Positions 15,258 through 24,120 of a stretch of 64,000 nt of DNA are shown here, piece by piece; the first letter of the stretch is position 1; each line of letters begins with the position of its first letter. The DNA lies in the NCBI RefSeq assembly GCF_005577435.1, contig NZ_CP040396.1, positions 1,067,501 through 1,131,500 of the forward strand, in the 5' to 3' direction. The DNA is from Paenibacillus algicola (GTDB lineage Bacteria > Bacillota > Bacilli > Paenibacillales > Paenibacillaceae). Made by a program: the position numbers and the translations under genes. The notes below the pieces were generated by a model. It did no database searches, was not told the DNA's origin, and worked only from the letters and a program-made list of their open reading frames with translations.

Positions 15258-18143
15258 TCAAGTCAAATACCTATAAAGCTTGCTCTCCACAGACTGCTCC
15301 AGTACTAGATTCATATGCACAACGGAAATCGATTTGCCGTTATTATCGAGCATAGACCCCTGGACCGCGCTTTGAGGATCGGGATGAGCTTTACCCAAAT
15401 AATAGAACTCCGTTCCTTCCGCATCGTCCTTTTTGATGAATACATGCAGGTCGATTTCCCGCTCGTCTGCCTCAAGGATTGTTCGGACTTCTTCCGATTC
15501 CAGAGTTCGTCTGCTTCTTGTCGACCACTTCAACACCTCTGGAGAAATGAATTCCTCCTGATAGTTCGTGCTTGCTTCAACCCCTTCATGCTTATGATAG
15601 GTGACAAAGATGGGGCAGGTCTGATACTTCGTCTTGTACCCATACATGGTGGAGCTTTCATCACTCAGCCAATTGAGCAGCTTACAGGAATCCTTCCGGG
15701 AATACTTTTTATAGAGCGTAAGGTGTTCATGGCAATCATATTGCTCCGTGATATGTGAAGCGGTTTGGATGATATCGGCAAGCATGCCCCTAAAGTACTC
15801 ATTGTTCTGCATGGACTGCAACAACACCGGATGAAATACGAACTGCTGCGCTTCCGTGAATACGACGACGGGGGTGTCACCATATTTCTTCCTTGTCGGC
15901 TCTGTGAAAAAGGACATGTCCAGCACACGTTTCACGGAATCCAGTGTTTGCGAATCCACAGAACATCTATGCTCACCAAGAGCGTGGACCCATTCCTGGG
16001 CTGTAACACGACACGCTGTGAGTAACTGGCTCAGCAAAACAATCTCATGCCTGCGTTTACCATTCAACACTTCCGCCGACAGCATAACCAAATACTTTTT
16101 CTCTTGATCGGTTAGCAGAGGGACAGGCTCCTTAATCTTTTGCAAAAAATGATAATAGCTCCCGTGCTCATCTGAGAAAATCAGCGGATCGATCGAGCCG
16201 TGCTCCAAGTAATCCAGGTGCGTAGGGATGCGGTTTAAACGATTTTTAAGCTGAATATATTCCTCTTTAAGGATCTTCAGCGCGGTTAAATTACTATTGC
16301 TGATGGATTGAAAGATCTGTTTCTTGGCAACTTCCTCGAAATTAATCGTCGAAATTCCATTGATAAAGCTCGTGTCCTTCATATGACGGCGGATATTATC
16401 CTTGTTCTGCGACTTATCTCCAGAGAGCGCAATCGGAATCAGGTAGTTATTCTTATAATTTCCGATAAAATCAATGATCGTCACAAATTCCTTACCCGCA
16501 TGTTTACGTAGGCCGCGTCCCAGTTGCTGAACAAATACGATGCTGGATTGTGTCTGGCGCAGCATGACCACCTGGTTAATGCACGGAATATCGATTCCTT
16601 CATTAAAGATATCCACGGTCAGGATGTAGTCCAGCTGCCCATTTTCCAAATCTGTGACACAGCGAGCCCGTTCTTCTTGACGGTCATCTCCTGTTAACGC
16701 TACGGTTCGATATCCTCGCATATTCAGCAGCTTAGAAAGCTCGAGCGCTTCTTCTTTCCGGCTGCAAAAGATAAGACCTTTTACCGTCTCGCCGGAATAA
16801 CCGTAGTACTCCATCTTTTCTATTAGATAGGCTACCCGTTCATCCGAAACGAGCTGAGAGAGCATTACGGTATCGTCGATCACTTGGCCATTATATTCAA
16901 AATCGGTCACTCCAAAATAATGAAATGGACACAGCATATCTTCTTCCAGCGCTTCTTGCAGACGAATCTCATAAGCAACATTGTAGTCAAACAACTCATA
17001 GATGTTGAAGTCATCCGTCCGCTCCGGCGTAGCGGTCATCCCAAGCAGAAATGCAGGTTGAAAATAATTTATGATGTTAAGATACGAGCTGGCCCCGGCC
17101 TTGTGCACTTCGTCTATTAAAATGTAATCAAACGCTTCAGGATCGAAGCTGTTTAGAGTGGAGGCTTTTGATATCGTCTGGACAGTAGCAAACAGATATT
17201 TGGCATCCGTCTCTCTGCTGCTCCCAGATAAAATGCCATAGTCTCGATCTTCACCACCAAGGATTCGCTGGTAATTGAGCATGGCTTTTTGCAAAATTTG
17301 CTCCCGGTGAACGACAAACAGCATACGTTTAGGGGCAAAGTTTCTGACGTCAAATGCGGACAAGTACGTCTTGCCTGTACCTGTTGCCGAAATTACGAGC
17401 CCTTTCTGCGCTCCGGTGGCGCGCAGATCCTGAAGATTTTTTAACGCGTTCATCTGCATCGTATTTGGCACAATAGAGCTGAACACCGTCTGCGGAATGC
17501 CTTCTGGAGCGAGCGGGAGCACCTGGCTCACATCTCGAGTGGCTTTTGTAACCTCTTCGTATAGAATCTGATAAGCATCAATCCACTGGCTGGACAAAGG
17601 GACGGATTCATCCCAGACCTTATTGAATTCACTTTGAAACTGCCCCAGGAGACCACCATGCTTAAAAGAAGTCAGCTTCACGTTCCATTCATAGTTGGCT
17701 TTTAGGGCAGAGGCTGTCAGATTGGAGCTTCCTGTAATAATGGTGGAGTATCCTTCATGGTGAAACAGGTAACCCTTCGCATGAAACCCACTCAGGTCTG
17801 ATAACCGGACCTCTACGTTGGTAATTTTCAGCAGCTCTTTATAGATTTTTGGCTGATTAAAGTTAAGATAGTTGGAGGTCAGAATTTTACCCGTAACACC
17901 GCGCATGTTCAGGTCGAGCAAATGAGACTTCAGTGTAGCCAGTCCACTTTCAGTGATAAAGGCAACAGAGAACACGAAGGATTGACAGTGATCCAGTTCT
18001 TCCAGCAGTGGCGTCAGGACATAATCCTTGCTTCCTTTGTTATTCACCAGCAGCTTCGGCTTGTATTTGTCCAATGATTCCTGTTGGTGATTGATGAACG
18101 CCCAGCTTAGAGAATGGTTGAGCTGTTGAGTAGAGGTATCCAT
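15258..18143 (-). CDS. PLD-nuclease-like / DEAD-box helicase / DUF3427 protein (helicase 1)
   Basis: A 961-residue multidomain protein. Residues about 25-190 form a PLD-like domain with one HKD-type motif (FHAKGYLF then GSSNLTASA). The superfamily 2 core follows: Walker A ISATGTGKTYL (about 253), DEVH box in ILIDEVHKAGASS, GMTATPERTD, and motif VI QQLGRGLRKHAGK (about 555). The last 400 residues are the DUF3427-type region. ATG 18143 abuts the TAG of the upstream Nudix gene (TAGATG), so translation is coupled. An ATP-driven DNA-processing or defence role fits the domains but is inferred. A decayed copy lies at 6119-9362. Confidence 0.9.
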   Translation of the reverse strand: MDTSTQQLNHSLSWAFINHQQESLDKYKPKLLVNNKGSKDYVLTPLLEELDHCQSFVFSVAFITESGLATLKSHLLDLNMRGVTGKILTSNYLNFNQPKIYKELLKITNVEVRLSDLSGFHAKGYLFHHEGYSTIITGSSNLTASALKANYEWNVKLTSFKHGGLLGQFQSEFNKVWDESVPLSSQWIDAYQILYEEVTKATRDVSQVLPLAPEGIPQTVFSSIVPNTMQMNALKNLQDLRATGAQKGLVISATGTGKTYLSAFDVRNFAPKRMLFVVHREQILQKAMLNYQRILGGEDRDYGILSGSSRETDAKYLFATVQTISKASTLNSFDPEAFDYILIDEVHKAGASSYLNIINYFQPAFLLGMTATPERTDDFNIYELFDYNVAYEIRLQEALEEDMLCPFHYFGVTDFEYNGQVIDDTVMLSQLVSDERVAYLIEKMEYYGYSGETVKGLIFCSRKEEALELSKLLNMRGYRTVALTGDDRQEERARCVTDLENGQLDYILTVDIFNEGIDIPCINQVVMLRQTQSSIVFVQQLGRGLRKHAGKEFVTIIDFIGNYKNNYLIPIALSGDKSQNKDNIRRHMKDTSFINGISTINFEEVAKKQIFQSISNSNLTALKILKEEYIQLKNRLNRIPTHLDYLEHGSIDPLIFSDEHGSYYHFLQKIKEPVPLLTDQEKKYLVMLSAEVLNGKRRHEIVLLSQLLTACRVTAQEWVHALGEHRCSVDSQTLDSVKRVLDMSFFTEPTRKKYGDTPVVVFTEAQQFVFHPVLLQSMQNNEYFRGMLADIIQTASHITEQYDCHEHLTLYKKYSRKDSCKLLNWLSDESSTMYGYKTKYQTCPIFVTYHKHEGVEASTNYQEEFISPEVLKWSTRSRRTLESEEVRTILEADEREIDLHVFIKKDDAEGTEFYYLGKAHPDPQSAVQGSMLDNNGKSISVVHMNLVLEQSVESKLYRYLT

Positions 18144-18542
18144 CTATGTAATCAAATCCTTTTGAATTCGGTGTACGGCAGGAATGTCTGCGGGTGCCCA
18201 ATCCAAGGACATGAGCTCATCCGGATACAGCCAGGAGATGTCGACATGTTCAGTAAGCATAGGCTTTCCGTTTAGAAGGCGGCAATAAAAAGTAGACAAA
18301 TGCACAATGCCAAAATCATATTCATAAACGGTCGTTTCGATGTGCTCGCCAATCTCGATGCTGCAATGCATCTCTTCATCGATCTCGCGCTTCAATGCAG
18401 CCTGTGGCGTTTCGCCTTCCTCAATCTTGCCGCCGGGAAATTCCCACTTGTATGCTAAAGCTTTTGTAGCCCCGCGCTGGGCACAGAGAATTTTTCCATT
18501 CTCGATAATGACAGCTCCGACCACATGGATGTTCTTTTTCAA
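18144..18542 (-). CDS. Nudix hydrolase, MutT-type (deoxy)nucleoside triphosphate pyrophosphohydrolase
   Basis: The 132-residue product carries a complete Nudix box, GGKIEEGETPQAALKREI then DEEM, after the usual KWEFPGG substrate loop. MutT-type enzymes hydrolyse oxidised or other non-canonical NTPs to monophosphates. The start is TTG 18542, eight bases after GGAGG; the nearby ATG is followed directly by a stop. It is the first gene of a tight two-gene operon with helicase 1, with no base between TAG and ATG. This implies a joint function, perhaps nucleotide sanitising or signal-nucleotide removal. Confidence 0.9.
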   Translation of the reverse strand: MKKNIHVVGAVIIENGKILCAQRGATKALAYKWEFPGGKIEEGETPQAALKREIDEEMHCSIEIGEHIETTVYEYDFGIVHLSTFYCRLLNGKPMLTEHVDISWLYPDELMSLDWAPADIPAVHRIQKDLIT

Positions 18543-18716
18543 TTCATTTCCCTCCGGTCTTGCATTCTGGTAAATACATGTAGCTTTTAGTCTATTCTAT
18601 TATATTTGTCGGTATTGGGGCTAGCTCGTGTGATTGAAAATTTTGGAATCGATGAGGACTTTATAACGATTTCTGGTTAATGGTAGATATAGTAAAAAGA
18701 TAAGGGGTGAGGGGAA

Positions 18717-18968
18717 ATGGATAAACAATTAAAAGATTTCCTTGGTGACTTAATTGTACTTATTCAGGAGAAATATAATGATACGTTGGATGTACCTGCA
18801 GATGAAAGTGATGAAGATAAATCTTACAGGTTGGGTTCGAATTTTGCTTATTACGATGTATTAGATTTAGTAGAGTCTCAATTATTATCACAAGGCATTG
18901 CTTCTGATTCTCTCAAGAAAATTTCACCAACACTAGGTGAAAAAATTCAAGCAGAGTCTGGACTCTGA
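18717..18968 (+). CDS. Small hypothetical acidic protein
   Basis: The ATG follows GGGGTGAGGGG. The 83-residue product is helical and acidic (DKQLKDFLGDLIVLIQEKY, SYRLGSNFAYYDVLDLVESQ). It has no known motif. It lies divergent from the Nudix-helicase operon and 19 bp before the next small gene, likely in one transcript with it. Confidence 0.65.
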   Translation: MDKQLKDFLGDLIVLIQEKYNDTLDVPADESDEDKSYRLGSNFAYYDVLDLVESQLLSQGIASDSLKKISPTLGEKIQAESGL

Positions 18969-18987
18969 CGGTAAAAAGGAGGAGCCT

Positions 18988-19215
18988 ATGATCACAATCT
19001 TGTTAGGGATCACGTCCATTATCTCATCCGTTATCGTCCTATGTGCAGGATTTATTGTTTCAGCATTAAGATCCGTTCACTATTCAGCAGGTATAAATCT
19101 TGGAGCCTTTGAGTACAGTCTGTTCAATATTAGCTTTTTGTGGATTTTAATACCCATCTTACTATTTATAATAGGAGTGTTTCTGCTCTACTTAAGCGCC
19201 AAAGATGCCGGTTAA
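18988..19215 (+). CDS. Small two-helix membrane protein
   Basis: ATG 18988 follows AAAGGAGGAGCC, an excellent site, and gives 75 residues with hydrophobic segments at about 2-25 and 50-70. No family is recognised. It sits between the small acidic protein and the MazG-helicase 2 pair in the same orientation. The 48-bp gap to the next gene has no terminator, so co-transcription is likely. Confidence 0.7.
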   Translation: MITILLGITSIISSVIVLCAGFIVSALRSVHYSAGINLGAFEYSLFNISFLWILIPILLFIIGVFLLYLSAKDAG

Positions 19216-19263
19216 CATGCTACAATACAATTACACAACCAACCAGCAAAGGATGAATAACCC

Positions 19264-19593
19264 ATGCCAGTATATAACAAGCTTGTCCGGGATCTGATCC
19301 CGGAGATTATACATAAGAGCGGCAAGGAATGCCGGACACGGATTTTGGATGATGAAGAGTACCAGAAAGAGCTGAACGTGAAGCTGAAGGAAGAATCAGA
19401 GGAATATTTTGCCGCGTCGAAGTCAGAGGAAGCTTTAGAAGAGCTGGCAGATATGCTTGAAGTCATTCGGTCTCTGGCTACTGTACATGGATCAAGCTGG
19501 GAGCAGCTTGATGCGTTGAGAGAGCAGAAGGCGCAGGCCCGCGGCGGGTTTAAGGATAAGGTGTATCTCATCGATGTCGACGACAACGCTTAA
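19264..19593 (+). CDS. MazG-like / PRA-PH-like nucleotide pyrophosphohydrolase
   Basis: The 109-residue product shows the all-alpha pyrophosphohydrolase pattern: YNKLVRDLIPEII at the start, a KLKEESEEYFAA helix with the metal-binding E-x-x-E set, and EALEELADMLEVIRSL with the matching E-x-x-D set. Relatives hydrolyse nucleoside triphosphates or phosphoribosyl-ATP to monophosphates. It overlaps helicase 2 by 20 bp (ATG at 19574 inside its last codons), so the two are translationally coupled. It takes the same operon position as the Nudix gene before helicase 1. Confidence 0.85.
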   Translation: MPVYNKLVRDLIPEIIHKSGKECRTRILDDEEYQKELNVKLKEESEEYFAASKSEEALEELADMLEVIRSLATVHGSSWEQLDALREQKAQARGGFKDKVYLIDVDDNA

Positions 19594-22015
19594 TGTTAAG
19601 CTGATTACGGAGAACCTGGCGGACGAGCTCATTGTCGGCATGCAGCATGCTTCCGGCATTTATATTATGACTTCTTTTGTAATGCAGTCGGGGGTTCGGT
19701 TGCTGGCTCCTCATCTGAAAAAAGCCATTGATCGCGGCGCCGAGGTCAAGCTGCTTGCCGGAGATTATTTGTTCGTAACACAGCCGGAAGGCCTGCAGGC
19801 CCTGCGTGATACTGACAGCCGGCTGGAGGCCAGATTGTGGCGGAGTATGGGAACCTCGTTTCATCCCAAAGCCTATCTTTTTGATTATGACAACGGAGAG
19901 GGTCTGCTGATCGTGGGCTCTTCGAACTTCTCGATGTCGGCCATGCGGATGGGGATGGAATGGAACCTGGCGATGAATGCCAAGGCCGAGCCGTACACTT
20001 TTCAGGTTGCATTGGACAAGTTCATGCAGAACTTTTATCACGATTCCACCCTGCCGCTGAATGACCATACGATTTCTCTATATGAGGAAGAGTATAGAGC
20101 TTACCACCGGGAGAATCCGGAGCTCATCCGCAGAATTACCGAGATGGAGGAAGAGGAGTATCGTTCGGATAGTGCCAGCAGCTCTGAGGCTGTCGTCATT
20201 CCGGACGGCGGGCAGGTACTGATTCAGCCCCGATTTGCCCAGCTGGATGCGTTGGATGCCCTGGAGCGTACTCTGGAAGAGGAATACGATAAAGCAATGG
20301 TGGTCATGGCGACAGGCCTGGGCAAAACCTACCTCGCTGGCTTTTTCGCTCAGCGGTTTCAGCGTGTGCTGTTCGTGGCGCATCGGGAGGAGATTTTGTT
20401 ACAAGCGAAGCGGTCCTTTCAGCAGATCATGCCGGACAAAACCTTTGGTATCTATAACGGGCAGCTGAAAGAAGGAGACGCCGATTGTGTGTTTGCTTCT
20501 ATCTATACACTGGGCATGAAGAAGCACCGGGAGGCTTTTGCTCAGAAGCATTTTGACCTGATTGTGGTGGATGAATTTCATCATGCGGCTGCCAGCTCGT
20601 ATCAATCGGTGATTCAATATTTTGAACCGAAATTTCTGCTTGGCATTACGGCAACGCCGGACCGGATGGACGGTAAGGATGTGTATGCTCTTTGTGATGG
20701 AAACGTGGCGTACCAGATCTATTTTATCGAAGCGATTCGGCGGGGCTGGCTGTCTCCTTTTCAATATTACGGCGTCTATGATGATACCGATTATTCGTCC
20801 ATCCGCTGGATGGGATCGCACTACGATGACGAACAGCTAACGGCTGCCCAGTTAAGAGGGAGTCTTGCGGACAAGATTTACGATTCCTGGATGGCGCATA
20901 AGCAGACGAGAACGATTGGCTTTTGTTCGTCGATCCGGCAGGCGGATTTTTTGGCGCGGTATTTTCAGGAGAAGGGCAACCCCGCCGTCAGTCTGCATTC
21001 CGGAACGGCCGGCATGACCAGGGGAGAAGCGATACAGCGTCTTGCCGATGGAGATCTTAAAATTATTTTTACAGTGGATTTGTTCAATGAAGGCGTGGAT
21101 ATTCCAAGTGTGGATACGCTGCTGTTCGTACGTCCAACAGAATCGTTAACGGTGTTCACCCAGCAGGTGGGCCGGGGCCTCAGGTTATATGAGCAGAAGA
21201 CACACTGCACCATCATCGACCTGATCGGCAACTACCGGAATGCGGATGTGAAGCTGCGGCTGTTCGCGAATGACGAGGAGTTGAAAGGAACGGCTAAGGA
21301 CAAGGTGATTCCTTCGGTGCCGGCCGGATGCGAGATCCAGCTGGAGACCGAGGTCATTAATCTGCTGGATGAGCTGAGCCGCAAAAAGCTGCCTCACCGC
21401 GAGCGTCTGCACCGCTCTTTTCTGGATCTTCAGGCTGAGATCGGCCGGATTCCGTCCTATCTGGAGCTTCACTTGTACGGCAGGGCCAACAGCTGGGAGT
21501 ACCGGAATGAATTCGGTTCCTACATCGGCTTTCTTCAATGGGCGGAGTGCTTGACCGAGCAGGAAGAAGAGATCTATTGGCGTTATGAGAGCTGGCTGCG
21601 CGATGTAGAGAAGACGGCCATGAACAAAAGCTATAAAATGATCGTTCTTCTGTACATGCTGGAACGTGGTTCCAAGCAGTGGGCGGAGCCTGTGACTTCT
21701 CTGGAGGTCGCGCCATTCTTCCATAAGTACCTGACCGAGAAGGAGTACCGCAAACGGATTGATTTCTCGGATAACGATGCAAAAAAGCTGTGGGATTATG
21801 ATGAGGTAAGGGTAGGCAAGCTGATTGAGAGGATGCCCATGACCAAGTGGAGCTCAGCCAGAGGAAGCATGACTCGCTTTGAGGATGGCGTGTTTAGCCT
21901 AGACATTGAAACTACTGCGGAGGATCTAGAAGTGCTGCACCGCTGGACGCAGGAGGTATGCCTGTATAGGCTGCATGTTCATTTTGAGCGTAAGGAACAG
22001 GGAGTGGTGCAGTAG
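19574..22015 (+). CDS. PLD-nuclease-like / DEAD-box helicase protein (helicase 2)
   Basis: This 813-residue relative of helicase 1 has the same layout with divergent sequence. The PLD-like domain (about 10-165) has FHPKAYLF and GSSNFSMSA. The helicase core has Walker A MATGLGKTYLAG (about 245), DEFH box in IVVDEFHHAAASS, GITATPDRMDG and motif VI QQVGRGLRLYEQK (about 533). A C-terminal helical region of about 250 residues follows. The DNA is more GC-rich than the surrounding toxin genes. Its 3' end is duplicated as a relic near 28088-28135. It pairs with a MazG-like enzyme in overlap. Confidence 0.9.
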   Translation: MSTTTLNVKLITENLADELIVGMQHASGIYIMTSFVMQSGVRLLAPHLKKAIDRGAEVKLLAGDYLFVTQPEGLQALRDTDSRLEARLWRSMGTSFHPKAYLFDYDNGEGLLIVGSSNFSMSAMRMGMEWNLAMNAKAEPYTFQVALDKFMQNFYHDSTLPLNDHTISLYEEEYRAYHRENPELIRRITEMEEEEYRSDSASSSEAVVIPDGGQVLIQPRFAQLDALDALERTLEEEYDKAMVVMATGLGKTYLAGFFAQRFQRVLFVAHREEILLQAKRSFQQIMPDKTFGIYNGQLKEGDADCVFASIYTLGMKKHREAFAQKHFDLIVVDEFHHAAASSYQSVIQYFEPKFLLGITATPDRMDGKDVYALCDGNVAYQIYFIEAIRRGWLSPFQYYGVYDDTDYSSIRWMGSHYDDEQLTAAQLRGSLADKIYDSWMAHKQTRTIGFCSSIRQADFLARYFQEKGNPAVSLHSGTAGMTRGEAIQRLADGDLKIIFTVDLFNEGVDIPSVDTLLFVRPTESLTVFTQQVGRGLRLYEQKTHCTIIDLIGNYRNADVKLRLFANDEELKGTAKDKVIPSVPAGCEIQLETEVINLLDELSRKKLPHRERLHRSFLDLQAEIGRIPSYLELHLYGRANSWEYRNEFGSYIGFLQWAECLTEQEEEIYWRYESWLRDVEKTAMNKSYKMIVLLYMLERGSKQWAEPVTSLEVAPFFHKYLTEKEYRKRIDFSDNDAKKLWDYDEVRVGKLIERMPMTKWSSARGSMTRFEDGVFSLDIETTAEDLEVLHRWTQEVCLYRLHVHFERKEQGVVQ

Positions 22016-22035
22016 GGGCTTTGATGATGAGTGGA

Positions 22036-22085
22036 AAGCCGATCGGATGTCAGGTGCTGTTCTGATGTTCGGGCGGTTTTTGTGC
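22036..22085 (+). terminator. Terminator after helicase 2
   Basis: A dyad with GGATGTCAGG and CTGATGTTCGGGCGG is followed by TTTTTG. It is of the same family as the better hairpin at 23988-24034. Confidence 0.6.
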
Positions 22086-22292
22086 TTATCTCTGTATCAT
22101 TTGATGCTTTGGTAATAAACTGTGCAGCATCCATGCTAACCCAGTGACATACGGACTATAGAATTAGGTGAAATCTCCTAGGCTAATGAGATAGTGTCTT
22201 ATTCAGGATCTTGAATGAAGGACTCTAGAACATTTTCCATATATTTGAATCTGGATACAATGAAGGTTAGTAAACCATGGAGAGGTAACCAA

Positions 22293-23267
22293 ATGTTCAA
22301 AATAATTGTGCCGCCGGAAGTGCTGATCCAGTTGTCCCAGCAGTTTCACCTAGCTTCCCTGCAATTCGAATGGACTGTAAACCAACTGAATCATCAAATG
22401 GACACGATGCTGTTATGGGAAGGGACGACACGGCAGCGATTTTATGCGGATTATGATAGAGCTCGACTGGATCTGAAACGGGTTATTGAACTTATGGAGT
22501 CTGTCAGCGTAGAATTACAAGGAATCGCAATTAAATTTAGGCTTCTTGATGAGGAAACCTTGTCATATATCCCATCTAGTAATAAGCCCGAGCCGAAAAA
22601 CTGGCAGGATCACGCAGAAGATCTGTGGGAAGGTGTCAAGACAGGCGGCAGGAATATCGCAGATTCCATCGTTAGCACAGGAGAAGCCTTGATCGAGGAC
22701 CCTATCGGAACCGCAGGTGACATGCTGTACAATGCCACCATTGGCACTGCAGAAGAAGTCATAGATACTACGGTTTGGGGAGCCAAGATGGCCTTCGACG
22801 TGGGAGACACCCGGGAGAAGTTTGATGAGAGTGTGAATGCTGCTGGAGGAAGAGACCAATTTATTGGGCAGCAGGGAGTTGCAATTGCGAGTAATTTCCT
22901 TCTTCGCAGGCTCGGTCTCAAGGATCACGATGATTCAGGCGGTGGTGGTGGCGGCTCTAAGAAGGCTGAGGGTACGGATAACACTGTAGGAAACTTTGCA
23001 GGTAACATTATTGCTGAAAACATTCCTAACATGTCAAAACAAGAAATCTTAGATAGCTTGCCGAAGGATTGGAAGTATACTGATAACAATGGTTTCGTTC
23101 ACATTAGAGATGCTAGAGGAAACGTTCGAATGAAAATTGACCCACCTGATAAGGTTACAAAGTATGACCATGTTCATTTGTTTGATGAAAGTGGTAATCC
23201 GATTGATGTAAACTTGAATGTTGTTGACAGAAAAAGCTCTGAAGCTCATATCCCATACAAAAAGTGA
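22293..23267 (+). CDS. Polymorphic toxin 2, WXG100-type head with variable tip (intact)
   Basis: ATG 22293 follows GGAGAGG at a good distance and gives 324 residues. Residues about 1-90 are a WXG100-like helical hairpin with MLLWEGTTRQRF as the WXG turn. Next is a shared linker (STGEALIEDPIGTAGDMLYN, EEVIDTTVWGAKMAFDVGDT) also found in toxin 3, then a GGGGGG hinge. The tip of about 90 residues has NNGFVHIRDARGNVRMKIDP and KYDHVHLFDE, ending SSEAHIPYKK. The HVH and the DPPDK motif suggest a nuclease-type tip, perhaps the Ntox24 class, which I cannot confirm. Export by a type VII (Esx/Yuk) system is expected. Confidence 0.8.
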   Translation: MFKIIVPPEVLIQLSQQFHLASLQFEWTVNQLNHQMDTMLLWEGTTRQRFYADYDRARLDLKRVIELMESVSVELQGIAIKFRLLDEETLSYIPSSNKPEPKNWQDHAEDLWEGVKTGGRNIADSIVSTGEALIEDPIGTAGDMLYNATIGTAEEVIDTTVWGAKMAFDVGDTREKFDESVNAAGGRDQFIGQQGVAIASNFLLRRLGLKDHDDSGGGGGGSKKAEGTDNTVGNFAGNIIAENIPNMSKQEILDSLPKDWKYTDNNGFVHIRDARGNVRMKIDPPDKVTKYDHVHLFDESGNPIDVNLNVVDRKSSEAHIPYKK

Positions 23268-23277
23268 GGTAATTAGC

Positions 23278-23631
23278 GTGAAGGCTGAAAAAATTCTATC
23301 CCAGATTGAGTCCATGCACTACTGGGATGCTAGAGTGTTAAGGTTTGATTCAAGTTATTTTGGTGATGAAATAACCCTTGTGTTTGAGGACACAGAGTTC
23401 AACGTCAAGTTATCCTTTATTGGTTGTTCTAGTTTTTCCTTTGTTACAAATGTCGATGATCGGATAAAACCCTTAAGAGAGTTGACTAGACCACAGATCC
23501 CTTATTTTCTTCAAGATATTGAAGTAACTGATGTTCAAAGGGATGGTCATAGTTTGCTAAATTGCAAAATTTTAATTCCCCCTCTTAACTCAGAGATACT
23601 TTGCACCTCAATTTCAATTAAAAAGATATAG
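23278..23631 (+). CDS. Putative immunity protein for toxin 2
   Basis: GTG 23278 follows TGAGGT and lies 10 bp after the toxin 2 stop. The 117-residue product is soluble and beta-rich (ESMHYWDARVLRFDSSYF, ITLVFEDTEFNVKLSFIG), a style common in small immunity proteins that begin with a HYWDA-type motif. Its place directly after the toxin supports the role; the family name is not known to me. Confidence 0.7.
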   Translation: MKAEKILSQIESMHYWDARVLRFDSSYFGDEITLVFEDTEFNVKLSFIGCSSFSFVTNVDDRIKPLRELTRPQIPYFLQDIEVTDVQRDGHSLLNCKILIPPLNSEILCTSISIKKI

Positions 23632-23680
23632 TGAGTTAACCTAGTTAGGACTCGTGTTTTTCAAGGCGAAGTGACATTCA

Positions 23681-23932
23681 ATGGCAGTATTCGTATTAAT
23701 GCTGAAGGATTATGAAAACGAACAAAAAGTAGTGTTTAGTTATGGACCAAATGAAGAAACGGTCGGTAAGATTGAATATGATAAAAAGAACGGTGTCATT
23801 AATCAAATCTCTGCAATTGTTTCTGACAGTTATACCGATGATTTCTTTTTTAAAAGAGCTGGAAGAAGATTGGCAAGAATAATCATTAAAGAAAATGGTA
23901 ATTTTGTTGAAGGAACAACTATTGAATCATAG
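23681..23932 (+). CDS. Small hypothetical, probable orphan immunity protein
   Basis: An 83-residue soluble product (VFSYGPNEETVGKIEYDKKN, VSDSYTDDFFFKRAGRRLAR) beginning with ATG 23681. It lies 49 bp after the toxin 2 immunity gene and before a terminator. It has no partner toxin of its own, which is typical of stacked immunity genes in toxin arrays. Confidence 0.6.
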   Translation: MAVFVLMLKDYENEQKVVFSYGPNEETVGKIEYDKKNGVINQISAIVSDSYTDDFFFKRAGRRLARIIIKENGNFVEGTTIES

Positions 23933-23987
23933 AACTGTTAGCTGGGATTACTTTATTAGGTGTGAATCATATTGGTATAGCTGCAAA

Positions 23988-24034
23988 AGCTGCCGGATGT
24001 CAGGCTTTGTCCTGATGTTTAGGCGGCTTTTTTA
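23988..24034 (+). terminator. Terminator after the toxin 2 locus
   Basis: AGCTGCC pairs with GGCGGCT and the inner TCAGG with CCTGA. The hairpin is followed by TTTTTTATT. It shares its sequence family with 22036-22085. Confidence 0.8.
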
Positions 24035-24120
24035 TTACTTTGGAAAAATCAGTATACAAGAGTGCGCCCTACCGGTCGATACAAAACAAAAACACCCAAC
24101 CCACAGAACGGAGCCTTCAC

